A stretch of 64,000 nucleotides of DNA. Origin: CAVSRC01 sp963743015. GTDB taxonomy: Bacteria > Pseudomonadota > Alphaproteobacteria > Rhizobiales > Kaistiaceae. The notes under the pieces were generated by a model. That model was not told the DNA's origin, searched no databases, and worked only from the letters and a program-made list of their open reading frames with translations. The DNA is taken from the NCBI GenBank assembly GCA_963743015.1, contig CAVUOD010000031.1, forward strand, positions 372,001-436,000, read 5' to 3'. Positions 27,304 through 37,772 of the stretch are shown in pieces. How positions within the stretch are numbered: position 1 is the stretch's first letter; each line of letters begins with the position of its first letter. The translations under genes were made by a program, and so were the position numbers.

Positions 27304-28197
27304 ATGAACTGGGATGACGCCCGAATGTTCCTTGCCGTTGCGCGGGCGGGGCAGGTCCTTGCCGCCTCACGCAGGCTTGGCGTCAACCAGGCGACGCTGA
27401 GCCGGCGTGTCGCCGCGCTCGAGAAAGCGCTCGGGGCGAAGCTCATCGTCCGCCGCACCCACGGCTGCGACCTGACTGAGGCAGGCACCAATTTGATGGA
27501 GTCGCTCGAGCGGGTGGAAGCGGAGTTCCTCGCCTCTCAGGCCCGGCTGGACGAGACCGATGCAGCGATTTCGGGAACCGTGCGCATCGGTGCGCCGGAT
27601 GGTTTCGGCGTGGCCTTCCTTGCCCCGCGCTTCGGCACATTGGCCGATCGCTATCCCAATCTGCACATCCAGCTCGTGCCGACGCCGCGCAGCTTCTCGC
27701 TGTCGCGGCGCGAGGCCGATATCGCCGTGCTGGTCGGCCGACCGGAGAAAGGACGGTTGCGGGCGCGCAAGCTCATTGACTACACGCTCGGTCTTTATGC
27801 CTCGCGCGGCTATCTGGAGAGCCACCCGGCGCCAAGAGCTGCGGCTGAACTCACGAACCATCGTCTGATCGGCTATGTCGAAGACCTGATCTATGCGCCG
27901 GGCCTGAACTACGCATCCGAGTTCCTGCGCAACTGGCGCTCCCAGATCGAAATCTCGAGTGCGATCGGACAACTTGCGGCGATCCGCGCCGGCGCCGGCA
28001 TCGGGGTTCTTCACGACTACATGACGCGGCCTGAACCCGACCTCGTCCGCATTCTGCCGGCGCTCAGCGCGCGCCGGTCATACTGGCTGGCGATCCACGA
28101 GACTCTGCATGCCGTTCCACGCGTCCGCGCCGCCGCGGATTTCATCGCCGAAACGGTCCAGGAAAATCGCCAGAGCTTCATCGTGACACCAGCTTGA
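27304..28197 (+). CDS. LysR family transcriptional regulator
   Basis: 297 residues. The winged HTH covers residues 1-60 (MNWDDARMFLAVARAGQVLA, ASRRLGVNQATLSRRVAALE) and a periplasmic-binding-like effector domain follows (GTVRIGAPDGFGVAFLAPRF, ADIAVLVGRPEKGRL, AIRAGAGIGVLHDYM). ATG 27304 has GGAGG about six bases upstream. Divergent from mmsA with a perfect palindrome between, the usual layout for LysR control of an adjacent catabolic gene. The effector is unknown; a semialdehyde or CoA ester is plausible. Confidence 0.9.
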   Translation: MNWDDARMFLAVARAGQVLAASRRLGVNQATLSRRVAALEKALGAKLIVRRTHGCDLTEAGTNLMESLERVEAEFLASQARLDETDAAISGTVRIGAPDGFGVAFLAPRFGTLADRYPNLHIQLVPTPRSFSLSRREADIAVLVGRPEKGRLRARKLIDYTLGLYASRGYLESHPAPRAAAELTNHRLIGYVEDLIYAPGLNYASEFLRNWRSQIEISSAIGQLAAIRAGAGIGVLHDYMTRPEPDLVRILPALSARRSYWLAIHETLHAVPRVRAAADFIAETVQENRQSFIVTPA

Positions 28198-28206
28198 AGC
28201 TGCGTC

Positions 28207-28459
28207 GCATGCGACGCGCCCGACAAGTGGGACCCGTCGCGCGGGCCGTTCGAGGCGATCGCGGGGTTCTACGTTTCTCAGTCTTCTCCGGGCCGAGATC
28301 GAGCGTCAGCAGAAGCGCGACGGCGTCCCCGGCTACGCCCGCCTCCACGGCAGGGACGTTGCGCGGGCCCGAGAGGCGGCGGGCCTCAAGGTCGCACGCG
28401 ACCAGCTCCGATTGGCATCGTCGTTACCCCAAGCGCTACCCCGGTCGTCCCATAACTAA
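28207..28459 (+). pseudogene. Unidentified coding remnant next to the tRNA
   Basis: Two consecutive frames look protein-like. The first is CDAPDKWDPSRGPFEAIAGF, followed after about 28290 (one extra base) by LLRAEIERQQKRDGVPGYAR and ARAREAAGLKVARDQLRLAS, with a stop at 28459. The first part faintly recalls sigma-70 region 2 (FDP-x-RG), but I do not identify the family. It lacks an obvious start and is probably a truncated gene left at the island edge. Confidence 0.35.
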
Positions 28460-28489
28460 GCGGTCAACTCAATAACCCCTTGAAATTGC

Positions 28490-28567
28490 TGGTGACCCCG
28501 GCGCGATTTCGAACGCGCGACCCTCAGATTAGGAATCTGATGCTCTATCCTGCTGAGCTACGGGGCC
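28490..28567 (-). tRNA. tRNA-Arg (anticodon CCT), with an 8-base T-loop
   Basis: On the minus strand GGCCCCG pairs with CGGGGTC (one G-U), TCAGA/TCTGA forms the anticodon stem around TTCCTAA, and GCGCG/CGCGC forms the T-stem; discriminator A and encoded CCA follow. Anticodon CCT reads AGG. The T-loop is TTCGAAAT, eight bases instead of seven. The extra base is absent from the left copy at 11936 and may be a sequencing error. The 3' half is repeated at 11936-11981, marking it as a possible integration site. Confidence 0.88.
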
Positions 28568-28642
28568 CCGCCGCCCGTTTAGCACAAGTGGCCGGGACAG
28601 GCGAAGCCCGCAGGCCGGCTCGCCGGTGATAGAGTTCGGGTC

Positions 28643-29448
28643 ATGTATGCAATGCCGAGCTTGGCGCCCCTGTGGGCGGCCGTCCTTGTCGTCATGACCT
28701 GCGGCGCCGCGGCCGGCGGCGACAGCGCGGCGGCCGGGCCTGTGGCCCGGCAAGCGGGCCGGCGGTCGCAGTGGCCAATGTCATCGACGGCGATACGCTC
28801 GGCCTTGTCGACGGCCGCATGGTTCATGTCGCGGGCATCGAAGCGGTGAAGGCGGGCTCGGAGGGCGGCGAGGCGGAAGCCCTGGCCCTGGCGGCTCGGG
28901 CAGAAATCGCCCGGCTGGTGCATGGGAGCACGGTGACCGTCTTGCCCGAGCCGGCAGCGCCGGATCGCTATGGCCGGTTGCATGCGGCCGTACGGCTTGC
29001 CGATGGGCATTCGGTGAGCGAGGCGCTGATTGCCAAGGGGCTTGCCCGGGTACGCCTGTTTCCGGGCGAGAAACCCTGTCTTGCCAATCTGTTCGCCGCC
29101 GAAGCCGGCGCCCGGGCGGCCCGCCGCGGGCTTTGGGCGCTGCCGGATTTCGCCGTGCGCAAGGCCGGCGATCCTTCGCTTCCGGCGCGAACCGGTCTAT
29201 ATGAATTGGTCGAGGGCCGGGTTGCCTCGGTTGGTCACGGAAAGTACATGGTTTTCCTGGATTTTGGTCGGGATTATCACCGTGATTTCACCATCATGGT
29301 GCCGAAAGCGATGGTCGGTCAGATGCCGGTGCCGGTAGATGCGCTCAAAGGCCGGCGGATCAGGGTTCGTGGCGTGATCGAGGAAAGCGGAGGCCCGGCC
29401 ATCCGGCTGGGCGCGCCGGACGAGATCGAGTTGCTGGACGAGAACTAA
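28643..29448 (+). CDS. Secreted thermonuclease-like (SNase domain) protein, frameshifted after the signal peptide
   Basis: From ATG 28643 the first frame encodes a clear signal peptide (SLAPLWAAVLVVMTCGAAAG). The nuclease-like domain reads in another frame: VANVIDGDTLGLVDGRMVHV, AGIEAVKAGS, RYGRLHAAVRLADGHSVSEA and ALIAKGLARVRLF, the SNase/Tnc pattern with C-terminal LYELVEGRVASVG. The frame changes near 28750-28760, one base lost or two gained. Ends one base before the M48 protease gene. Activity is uncertain because catalytic arginines are only partly recognisable. Confidence 0.75.
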
Positions 29449-29449
29449 G

Positions 29450-30934
29450 GTGCAGGCGATCGCAGTGGAGACACGCGGGAAGGCGCGGCGCCGCCGTTGG
29501 TCGGCGGCGGTGATCGTGGCTTTGGCGGCCGTGGCGCTGGCCGGATGCAACGCGCTGATGGGCGGCGGCAGCCCGACCGCCAACGTCTTCAACGACAGCA
29601 CCAGGCCAGCCGCCAACAGCATCGACAGCCGCGAGCACGCGCGCATCGTGGCGGCCTATGGCGGCATCTTCCACGACGCCAAGGTCGAGCAGACGCTGGC
29701 GCCGATCGTCAGCAAGATCGTGGCTGCCTCCGACCGGCCCGACCAGCCCTACCGGATCACCATCCTCAATGCGCCTGCGGTGAACGCCTTCGCGCTTCCC
29801 GACGGCTATCTCTACGTCACCCGCGGCCTGCTGGCGCTGGCCAACGATTCCTCGGAGGTCGCCGCCGTGCTCGCCCACGAGATGGGCCACGTCATCGCCA
29901 ACCATGCCGCCAAGCGCCAGCAGAAGGCGCGTGACGCGCTGGTGGTCAGCCGCGTCGTCAACGATGTCCTCGACAACAAAGAGGCCGGCCAGCTGGCGCT
30001 GGCCGCCAGCCAGCGGACGCTTGCCGCATTCTCGCAGCAACAGGAGCTGGAAGCCGACGCCATCGGCGTGAAGATCATCGGCCGGGCAGGCTACGATCCC
30101 TTCGCTGCTGCCCGTTTCCTCAGTTCCATGCAGAACTACGCCGCCTACCGCCTGTCACTGACGTTGCAGGACCAGCGGCCGGACTTTCTGGCTACCCATC
30201 CGGCGACGCCGGAACGGGTGGCCTTTGCCATCAAGGCGGCGCGTCAGTTCGGGGCCCCGGGCGTCGGCACGGTCGATCGCGACCGCTACCTCGAAGGCAT
30301 CGACGGCATGGTCTACGGCGACGATCCGAACCAGGGCTTCGTGCGCGACCGCACCTTCGTCCATCCCGGACTCGGCATCGGCTTCACCGTGCCGGAGGGC
30401 TTCGTCATCGACAATACCAGCGAGGCGGTGCTCGCCACTGGCGTCGATGGCACGGCGCTGCGCTTCGATGCGGTCGGCCTGGCGCGCGATACCGCGCTTG
30501 CCGACTATCTGAAATCGGGCTGGGTCAACGGCCTCGACGAGGGAAGCGTGCAGAGCTTCTCGGTCAACGGCCTGCAGGCGGCGTCGGCGACGGCCGCGGC
30601 CAAGGGCTGGCATTTCCGTATCGCCGTCATCCGTACCGGCGGCAACGCCACCTATCGCTTCATCTTTGCCAATGAGACGGTGACGCCGGCTTTCGTCAAG
30701 GAAGCAGGCGAAACGGTCGATGGCTTCCGCACGCTGTCACAAAGCGAATTGGCTGATTTCCAAGCATTGCACATCCACATCGTTACCGTCGCTGCCGGCG
30801 ATACCGAGGCGAAGCTGGTGCGGCGCATGCACGGCGTCGACCGGCCGCTGGCGCTGTTCCGCGTGCTCAACGATCTCAATGCCGGGGCGAAGCTGACGCC
30901 CGGCACCAAGCTCAAGATCGTCAACGACAGCTAG
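29450..30934 (+). CDS. M48 family metalloprotease, periplasmic lipoprotein
   Basis: 494 residues, GTG start one base after the preceding stop. The lipoprotein signal ends in the lipobox LAGC (Cys33). Zinc motif HEMGH is at 143-147 and the third ligand in QQELEADAIG near 205. The C-terminal about 180 residues include a region like a LysM-type tail (AGDTEAKLVRRMHGVDRPLA, LTPGTKLKIV). BepA/LoiP-type proteases maintain outer-membrane proteins. Probably co-transcribed with the nuclease-like gene. Confidence 0.92.
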   Translation: MQAIAVETRGKARRRRWSAAVIVALAAVALAGCNALMGGGSPTANVFNDSTRPAANSIDSREHARIVAAYGGIFHDAKVEQTLAPIVSKIVAASDRPDQPYRITILNAPAVNAFALPDGYLYVTRGLLALANDSSEVAAVLAHEMGHVIANHAAKRQQKARDALVVSRVVNDVLDNKEAGQLALAASQRTLAAFSQQQELEADAIGVKIIGRAGYDPFAAARFLSSMQNYAAYRLSLTLQDQRPDFLATHPATPERVAFAIKAARQFGAPGVGTVDRDRYLEGIDGMVYGDDPNQGFVRDRTFVHPGLGIGFTVPEGFVIDNTSEAVLATGVDGTALRFDAVGLARDTALADYLKSGWVNGLDEGSVQSFSVNGLQAASATAAAKGWHFRIAVIRTGGNATYRFIFANETVTPAFVKEAGETVDGFRTLSQSELADFQALHIHIVTVAAGDTEAKLVRRMHGVDRPLALFRVLNDLNAGAKLTPGTKLKIVNDS

Positions 30935-30966
30935 AATCGTGTCCTGGTGCGGGCTTCGCACAGGCG

Positions 30967-30999
30967 AAAAAAATGCCCTCTCCCATGACGGGAGAGGGC
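30967..30999 (-). terminator. Terminator of rpoH
   Basis: GCCCTCTCCC-ATGAC-GGGAGAGGGC forms a perfect 10-base stem. On the minus strand it is followed by A and seven Ts. It lies 35 bases after the rpoH stop and between convergent genes. The stem also belongs to a hairpin family seen at 44294 and 52650. Confidence 0.8.
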
Positions 31000-31032
31000 G
31001 AGGTCACATGGTCACAGGATATTGGGGCAGAC

Positions 31033-31896
<864 letters not shown>

Positions 31897-32015
31897 CGTA
31901 ACCTCCTTGCGGCTTCAAGGGCCGCCCGAGGAATCGCCCATGCCGCCAATGTAATCGCAGGTGGGTCAGCGCGGGGCACACATTGGCGTGAACGCCGATT
32001 AAAAAGCGTTAACCA

Positions 32016-32048
32016 AAGAAAAAGCGCCCGGGCCATGGGCCCGGGCGC
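32016..32048 (-). terminator. Terminator of carD
   Basis: GCGCCCGGG and CCCGGGCGC (32024-32032 / 32040-32048) pair, with CCATGG at the centre. On the minus strand the stem is followed by TTTTTCTTT. It begins 28 bases past the carD stop. Confidence 0.85.
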
Positions 32049-32075
32049 CTTGGCAAATCCTTGGCGGGGTTTGGG

Positions 32076-32639
32076 TCAGGCGGCCTGAGCGTCCGCCGTC
32101 TCGGCCTTCGGAGCGCCGCGGCGCGGGCTCTTGGCGAGGTTCTGCTCGATCTGGCGGATCGCCTCGGTCTCCGAAATCTTGCTCACCGAGGAAATCTCCC
32201 GCGACATGCGGTCGAGCGCGGCCTCATAGAGCTGGCGCTCGGAATAGGACTGCTCCGGCTGCGTCTCGGAGCGGAAGAGGTCGCGGACCACCTCGGCGAT
32301 GGCGATGAGATCGCCGGAATTGATCTTGGCCTCGTATTCCTGGGCGCGGCGGCTCCACATGGTGCGCTTGATGCGGGCGCGGCCACGCACGGTCTCAAGC
32401 GCCTTCTTCACGGTGGCACCGTCGGCAAGCTTGCGCATGCCTACCGAAGTGGCCTTGGTCACCGGAACACGCAGGGTCATCTTGTCCTTGACGAAACTGA
32501 TCACGAAAAGGTCAAGCTTCAGCCCCGCCACCTCTTGCGTATCGATGCCGACGATCTTGCCGACACCATGAGCCGGGTAGACGATGAATTCGCCAGTCTT
32601 GAACCCGGAACGCTGGGTGGACTTCTTTGCAGTGGCCAT
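32076..32639 (-). CDS. carD: CarD family transcriptional regulator
   Basis: 187 residues from ATG 32639 (MATAKKSTQRSGFKTGEFIV). The frame stays open upstream but the extra text is not homologous. The RNA polymerase-interacting Tudor-like domain is VYPAHGVGKIVGIDTQEVAG and LFVISFVKDKMTLRVP, and a helical DNA-binding domain follows (RTMWSRRAQEYEAKINSGDL, EAIRQIEQNL). CarD proteins bind the RNA polymerase beta subunit and stabilise open promoter complexes, particularly for rRNA genes. Single gene with its own terminator. Confidence 0.93.
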   Translation of the reverse strand: MATAKKSTQRSGFKTGEFIVYPAHGVGKIVGIDTQEVAGLKLDLFVISFVKDKMTLRVPVTKATSVGMRKLADGATVKKALETVRGRARIKRTMWSRRAQEYEAKINSGDLIAIAEVVRDLFRSETQPEQSYSERQLYEAALDRMSREISSVSKISETEAIRQIEQNLAKSPRRGAPKAETADAQAA

Positions 32640-33028
32640 TGAGACATCAACTCCGTTAGACGCCACCCGCGGGGTCGGGCGGCAACCGGCGGCAGCGCCG
32701 CTTCTTGCTCGGTCTTGCCGGTGCCAAGCCAACCGCGGCATGAAGTCCACATTCGTGGCTGGTGCAAGGCATCCGTAACGGTCTCCGGCCAAACCTTAGC
32801 GGTTGGGCCGGCGCCGGAAGCGCTTGGAACCGGTCACGCTGAAGAAATCGCGCGGGATGCGAGCGGTAAGCTCGTTTTGTTCCGACAATCCGCTGAATAT
32901 ATCACAAAAACGGTAAATTTCAATGGGTTACCGGGCCGACGGTAAACAATATTGACGTTTGTTGCGCTGCATCACTAACGGCTGGAGCGGATTGGCCTGC
33001 AATTCCGGGGGCTTCCCGGGCAAGGGCG

Positions 33029-33368
33029 TCAGTCGCCCTCGCCCGGCTCGGGGGAGAAATATTTCTCGAACTTGTCAGGCACACCCTCGAAATCCTTGGC
33101 ATCCGCAGGGCGCGTCCTTCCTGGCGGTGATGTTGGGCCACTTGGACGCGTATTCGGCGTTAAGCTGCAACCAATTCTCGAGCCCCGGCTCGGTATCCGG
33201 CTTGATGGCGTCGGCCGGGCATTCCGGCTCGCACACACCGCAGTCGATGCACTCGTCGGGATGGATGACGAGCATGTTCTCGCCCTCGTAGAAACAATCC
33301 ACAGGGCACACCTCGACACAGTCGGTGTATTTGCACTTGATGCAATTGTCGTTGACGACGTAGGTCAC
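33029..33368 (-). CDS. fdxA: Ferredoxin family protein FdxA (7Fe/4Fe-4S), frameshifted near the C-terminus
   Basis: The N-terminal two thirds are intact: DNCIKCKYTDCVEVCPVDCF and CIDCGVCEPECPADAI carry the cysteines for both clusters. After NITARKDAP an extra A at plus-strand 33107 shifts the frame and would give a false stop at 33075. Ignoring it restores ADAKDFEGVPDKFEKYFSPE and the normal PGEGD end with a stop at 33029, about 112 residues. FdxA is highly conserved and single-copy in many rhizobia, so a sequence error is more likely than a null gene. Confidence 0.9.
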
Positions 33369-33493
33369 GTTTCGATCCGGCTGGTTGCGCCGTCCGGCGC
33401 TCAGAAAACGGCGGATTTTCGGTATCTCGTTTGGTGCACGCGCGCAAGGCGCGGATGGTCGCCCGATGCGGCCCGGGCGGATCGATTTGGCGC

Positions 33494-33904
33494 TCAGTCG
33501 CCGTCGGCAGGAAAATCGTCGCCATTGGCGGTGCGCAGCCTGTCGAGCGCCCGGCGGTCGCGCTTGGTGGGGCGGCCGGAGCCGGGCGCGCGGTCGGCCG
33601 ATGGTGCCGGGTCGCCGGGTGCGGGGGCTTCGTCCGGCGGCGACAGGTCTTCATAGAGAAGCCGGGCCTCGGGGGCCGGGCCGCGGCGCGTGCCAGGGGC
33701 AATCACTTTGAGGACGCGGACGCCGCGGTCGCTGGCGATGGTGAGAACGTCGCCGGCCTTGACCAGCTGGCTGGCTGCCTCGACCTTGTCGCGGTTCACC
33801 CGGACGCGGCCGGAAAGGGCCAGCTTCTGGGCCAGCGTGCGCGTCTTCGTCAGCCGGGCGAACCACAGCCATTTGTCGATGCGCTGGCGACCGTCGGCGG
33901 CCAT
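33494..33904 (-). CDS. RNA-binding S4 domain protein, HslR-like
   Basis: 136 residues. The S4 domain occupies about 8-65 (QRIDKWLWFARLTKTRTLAQ, LALSGRVRVNRDKVEAASQL, GDVLTIASDR). The tail is Pro/Ala-rich then basic (RPTKRDRRALDRLR), typical of the HslR/heat-shock protein 15 group, which binds 50S subunits carrying stalled nascent chains. Lies between fdxA and the helicase on the same strand, a common rhizobial order; transcription from the helicase promoter is likely. Confidence 0.88.
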   Translation of the reverse strand: MAADGRQRIDKWLWFARLTKTRTLAQKLALSGRVRVNRDKVEAASQLVKAGDVLTIASDRGVRVLKVIAPGTRRGPAPEARLLYEDLSPPDEAPAPGDPAPSADRAPGSGRPTKRDRRALDRLRTANGDDFPADGD

Positions 33905-34143
33905 CAGAGCCTTGCCCGGCCAGATGACGCCAATTCCGTTTCTCGACCGGCTTGGGTGTCCGGCGTCGAGACGAGATCGGCGTCGGGCGCACGCTCGGAA
34001 CCCGAAGGGACGTGCGCTCTTCCACCGTTATCGTCGCCGCCGGTCTCGGCCGTGCCGCCGGGGCGGCCGTCGCCCGCCGGCTTGATCCTGTCGCAAAGTC
34101 GCTCCGTCGGGATGGGTCCATCTGGCCGGGAAAGGCTCTCTGC

Positions 34144-37100
34144 CTAGGAATCTTCCTCGCGCCCTTCGAGCCGCGCCTTGAGGGCAGCCAGCGCGGCGAA
34201 GGGTGAGTTGGGATCGGCTTGTCTCTCGACCCGCTCGGGACGGCGCGCGGCCGACGGCGTGTCTTGTGGCCGGTCGCGGCGATCCCGACGCTCCGGGCGA
34301 TTGGGGCGGTCTGGCCGATCGGAGCGATCATGGCGGTCGTGCTGGCGCGACTTGCCGGATTTGCCCCTGCGGCGATTGGGGTGGCGCTGTGGCTGTTCCT
34401 CGCCGTCGGTTGCCGGCGCGGCTTCGCCGTGTGGGGTTGCGTTGGCTGATGCGCTGCGCTCGGGGCGACGCTCGCGGCGCTGCTGGTGACGATGGCCGCC
34501 CGGGCGACCGGGGCGCCAGATCTCGATGAAGGCGGGTTCGGCCTGGGTTTCCGGCTCCGCCGGTTCGGCAGCAGCCGTTGCTTCCGGTGCCCGCTCCGCG
34601 GCAGCAGGTTCGGCCGCCGGCCCTGCGACCACCTGCGGTTCCATCGTACTGGCTTCCGCCGCCGGGGGCTCCGCGCCGGCTGGTTCTTCCACGCCGGAGG
34701 CGACCGTCTCCTCGGTGGCGGCCGGTGCGGTCTGCTCGTCTGCTGCGGGGGACAAGGCACGGCGCCTCGGCCTCTGCCGGCACTGCTGCTGCGGCTTCGG
34801 CTTCGGGTGTGGCCGGTTCGGCCTCCGCCGCAGCCGATGTTCCGTCTTCCGGTGCGACGCCTTCCGGCGCGGCTGCCTCGGCCGGTGCCTCAGCTTGCGG
34901 TGTGGGCGGCGCCGGGCGGCGCTCCATGCGGTAGCCGAGCGCAGCAAGCACCGAGGCGAAATCCTCGCCGGAACAGCCGAGCAACGAGGTCATGGCGACG
35001 GTGACCGTGAAGCCATAGCCGTCGATGGCACCGTCGGGCGGCGTCGGATTCTCCGGCGTCGGCCGCCAGGCGATCAGCGGCCTGATGAGATCGGCCAGAC
35101 GTTCGAGAATGTCTATGCGCACGGCGCGCGTGCCGGCCGGGCGGTAGCCGACGACGCGGTAGAGCGCCGCAGGCACCTGCGGATCGACGGGGACGCTGGT
35201 GCGGCCCGAGGCGGCAAGCCGCTGCAGGTCGGTCAGGCCGGGGATGTCGAGGCCGCCGTTCTTAAGCGCCCAGAAGGTGGCAAGCAGGGCACTCGGCGCC
35301 GGCTTGAGCAGCGCCGGCACGTAGATGTGATAGGCGCCGAAGCGAACGCCGAGGGCGCGCATGCCAGCGCGGGCTTCCTGGTCGAGGGTGCGCACCTCCT
35401 CGGCGATCGCGGTGCGGTCGATGATGCCGAACGCTTCGGAAAGGCGGAAGGCGAGGCCGCGCGCGGCGGGGGCCAGCGCGGCAGCGGCGCGCAGGTCGAA
35501 CAGGGGTTTGAGCAGGGTCTCGGCCTGGGTCGCCAGCCACAGGTCGATGCGCGCCTGCACGCGGTCGTGGCCAGCGGCGGGCAGCAGTTCGTCGGCGAGC
35601 AGGATCAGCCGAGGTTTCAGCGCGTCGTCGCCCTCGGACAGTCGCGCGATCGCTGCCCCCCGCCAGCGCAGCGTGCCATCGCCGGCGAGAATGAAATCCT
35701 TGTTGGCCGACGTGGCGACCTTCTCGGCGCGCTCGGCGATCTCGCCGGCGAGCGCCTTCTGGGCGGCGCTGCGGAGCGCCTTGGCTTCCGGTCCGTCCGC
35801 CTGGGGGTCGGGCGCAAAGCGGAACCCCTCCAGGCTGCCGACGTGCTGGCCTTCGACCAGTACCTCGCCGGCCGACGTAATCTCGGCTTCGAGCATTGCG
35901 TTCTCTTTCAACCGCCGCATCAACACGCTGGTCCGCCGATCGACAAAACGGGCGGTCAGCCGCTCATGCAACGCGTCCGACAGTCGATCCTCTATCGCGC
36001 GCGTTCGTTCCTGCCAATGGCCGGGGTCGCGCAACCATTGCGGCCGATTGGCCGCGAACGTCCAGGTGCGGATGTGAGCGATGCGATTGGCAAGCGTGTC
36101 GATGTCGCCGTCGGTGTGATCGGCAAACGCGATCTGCCCGGCGAACCAGTCGTCGGGGATGGCGCCGTCGCGGGCAAGAAAGCCGAACAGGGTGGAGACC
36201 AGTTCGGCGTGGTTGCTCGGCGCGATCTTGCGGTAGTCGGGGACCTGACAGACGTCCCAGAGCGTCGACACGCGCTCGCGGCTATTGGCCAGGGCGCGGA
36301 CGTCGGCATCACGGCTGACCAGTTCGAGCGAGACCACGTCTTCGGCCGGTGGCGCCTTGACCAGGCCGTTGACGGCCGGCGGCCGATCGAGGGTCGCATG
36401 AAGCGCGGCGAGCGTGGAGAAATCGAGATCGCGGTTGCGCCACTGGATCGTCTTCACCGGGTCGAAGCGGTGGGTCTCCAGAGCCTCGACCAGATCGTCG
36501 TCGAACGGGTCGACGCGGCTGGTCACACCGAAAGTGCCGTCGCGCATGTGGCGGCCGGCGCGGCCGGCGATCTGGCCGAGCTCGGCGGCGGTCAGGCGGC
36601 GGAACTGATAGCCGTCGAACTTGCGGTCGGAGGCGAAGGCAACGTGGTCGACATCGAGGTTGAGGCCCATGCCGATGGCATCGGTGGCGACGAGGAAATC
36701 GACATCGCCCGACTGGAAGAGATCGACCTGGGCGTTGCGCGTGCGCGGGGACAGCGAGCCCAGCACGACCGCCGCGCCGCCGCGCTGGCGGCGGATGAGC
36801 TCGGCGATGGCGTAGACCTCGTCGGCGGAGAAGGCGACAACCGCGGTGCGCCGGGGCAGGCGGGTGATCTTCTTCGAGCCCGACCAGGCGAGCAGCGACA
36901 TGCGCGGGCGGGTCACCACGTTGACGCCGGGCAGCAGCTTCTCGACGATGCCGCGCATGGTGGCGGCGCCGAGCAGCAGGGTCTCGTCGCGGCCGCGCAG
37001 GTTGAGCAGGCGGTCGGTGAAGACGTGGCCGCGCTCGAGATCGCCGGCGAGCTGGATCTCGTCGATCGCCAGGAACGACACGTCGGTCTCCGTCGGCAGT

Positions 37101-37375
37101 GCCTCGACCGTGCAGACGCTGAAACGCGGATTGGCGGGGACGATCTTCTCCTCGCCGGTGATCAGCGCCACCTGGTCGGCGCCAATGCGATCGGCGATCT
37201 TGCTATAGACCTCGCGCGCGAGCAGCCGTAGCGGCAGGCCGATCATGCCGGTGGGATGGGCGAGCATCCGCTCGATGGCCAGATGCGTCTTGCCGGTATT
37301 GGTCGGCCCAAGCACGGCAACAACATTGCGGCCACGCACGCCCGCGTTCAGCTCTGACTTGGGAGAAACATTCAT
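34144..37375 (-). CDS. SUV3-like DEAD/DEAH-type RNA helicase, frameshifted in the C-terminal tail
   Basis: The first about 870 residues form a helicase: Walker A GPTNTGKT (24-31), DEIQ box (AIDEIQLAGDLERG), VLGSLSPRTRNAQVDLFQSG, ATDAIGMGLNLDVDHVAFAS and QIAGRAGRHMRDGTFGV (motif VI). This is the mitochondrial degradosome SUV3-like family found in alphaproteobacteria. The tail is Ala/Glu/Pro-rich. An extra base at plus-strand 34759 shifts the frame; ignoring it continues ALSPAADEQTAPAATEETVA and then a basic RNA-binding end with SPFAALAALKARLEGREED, stopping at 34144 (about 1,076 residues). Uncorrected, the frame would run to 34328. Confidence 0.88.
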
Positions 37376-37772
37376 GTCGGGACTGGCGTGTCTTCCGTCG
37401 TCCGCTCGGGGCCGCGCCGCCGCGTCCGCGGGGCGGGCGCTGCCAATCCTTCCCCTCTATCACAGCAGTGCCTGAATGCGCGAGTTTCCTTCACGTTCTG
37501 GTAGTTTTTTGACAGGGCGAACGAGTCTGGAACAAAACCGGCCCGAATCGGTGACTCAACGCGAGTGCCATTCCGTTCGCCACGATATCTGTGGTGCGGC
37601 CCGCTGTTGCCCACGATATGTTGAAAGCCCTCCGCAGAAATGGCAGGGCAGCACAAGCTTTGCTGCAGGCGCGCTTTTCAGACTCGCGATTGCGACAAGA
37701 TTTTGACGGCCGGCAAGCCGGAGGTTTCTGTGGACAGCCTGTGGACAAGTCAAAGGCGCCGGCGGTGATGCC
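37376..37772. other. Intergenic region upstream of the helicase
   Basis: About 400 bases with no supported gene between two minus-strand genes. It should hold the helicase promoter and the end of the space before the DUF3108 gene stop. No recognisable hairpin terminator, RNA gene or inverted repeat stands out. Confidence 0.4.
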
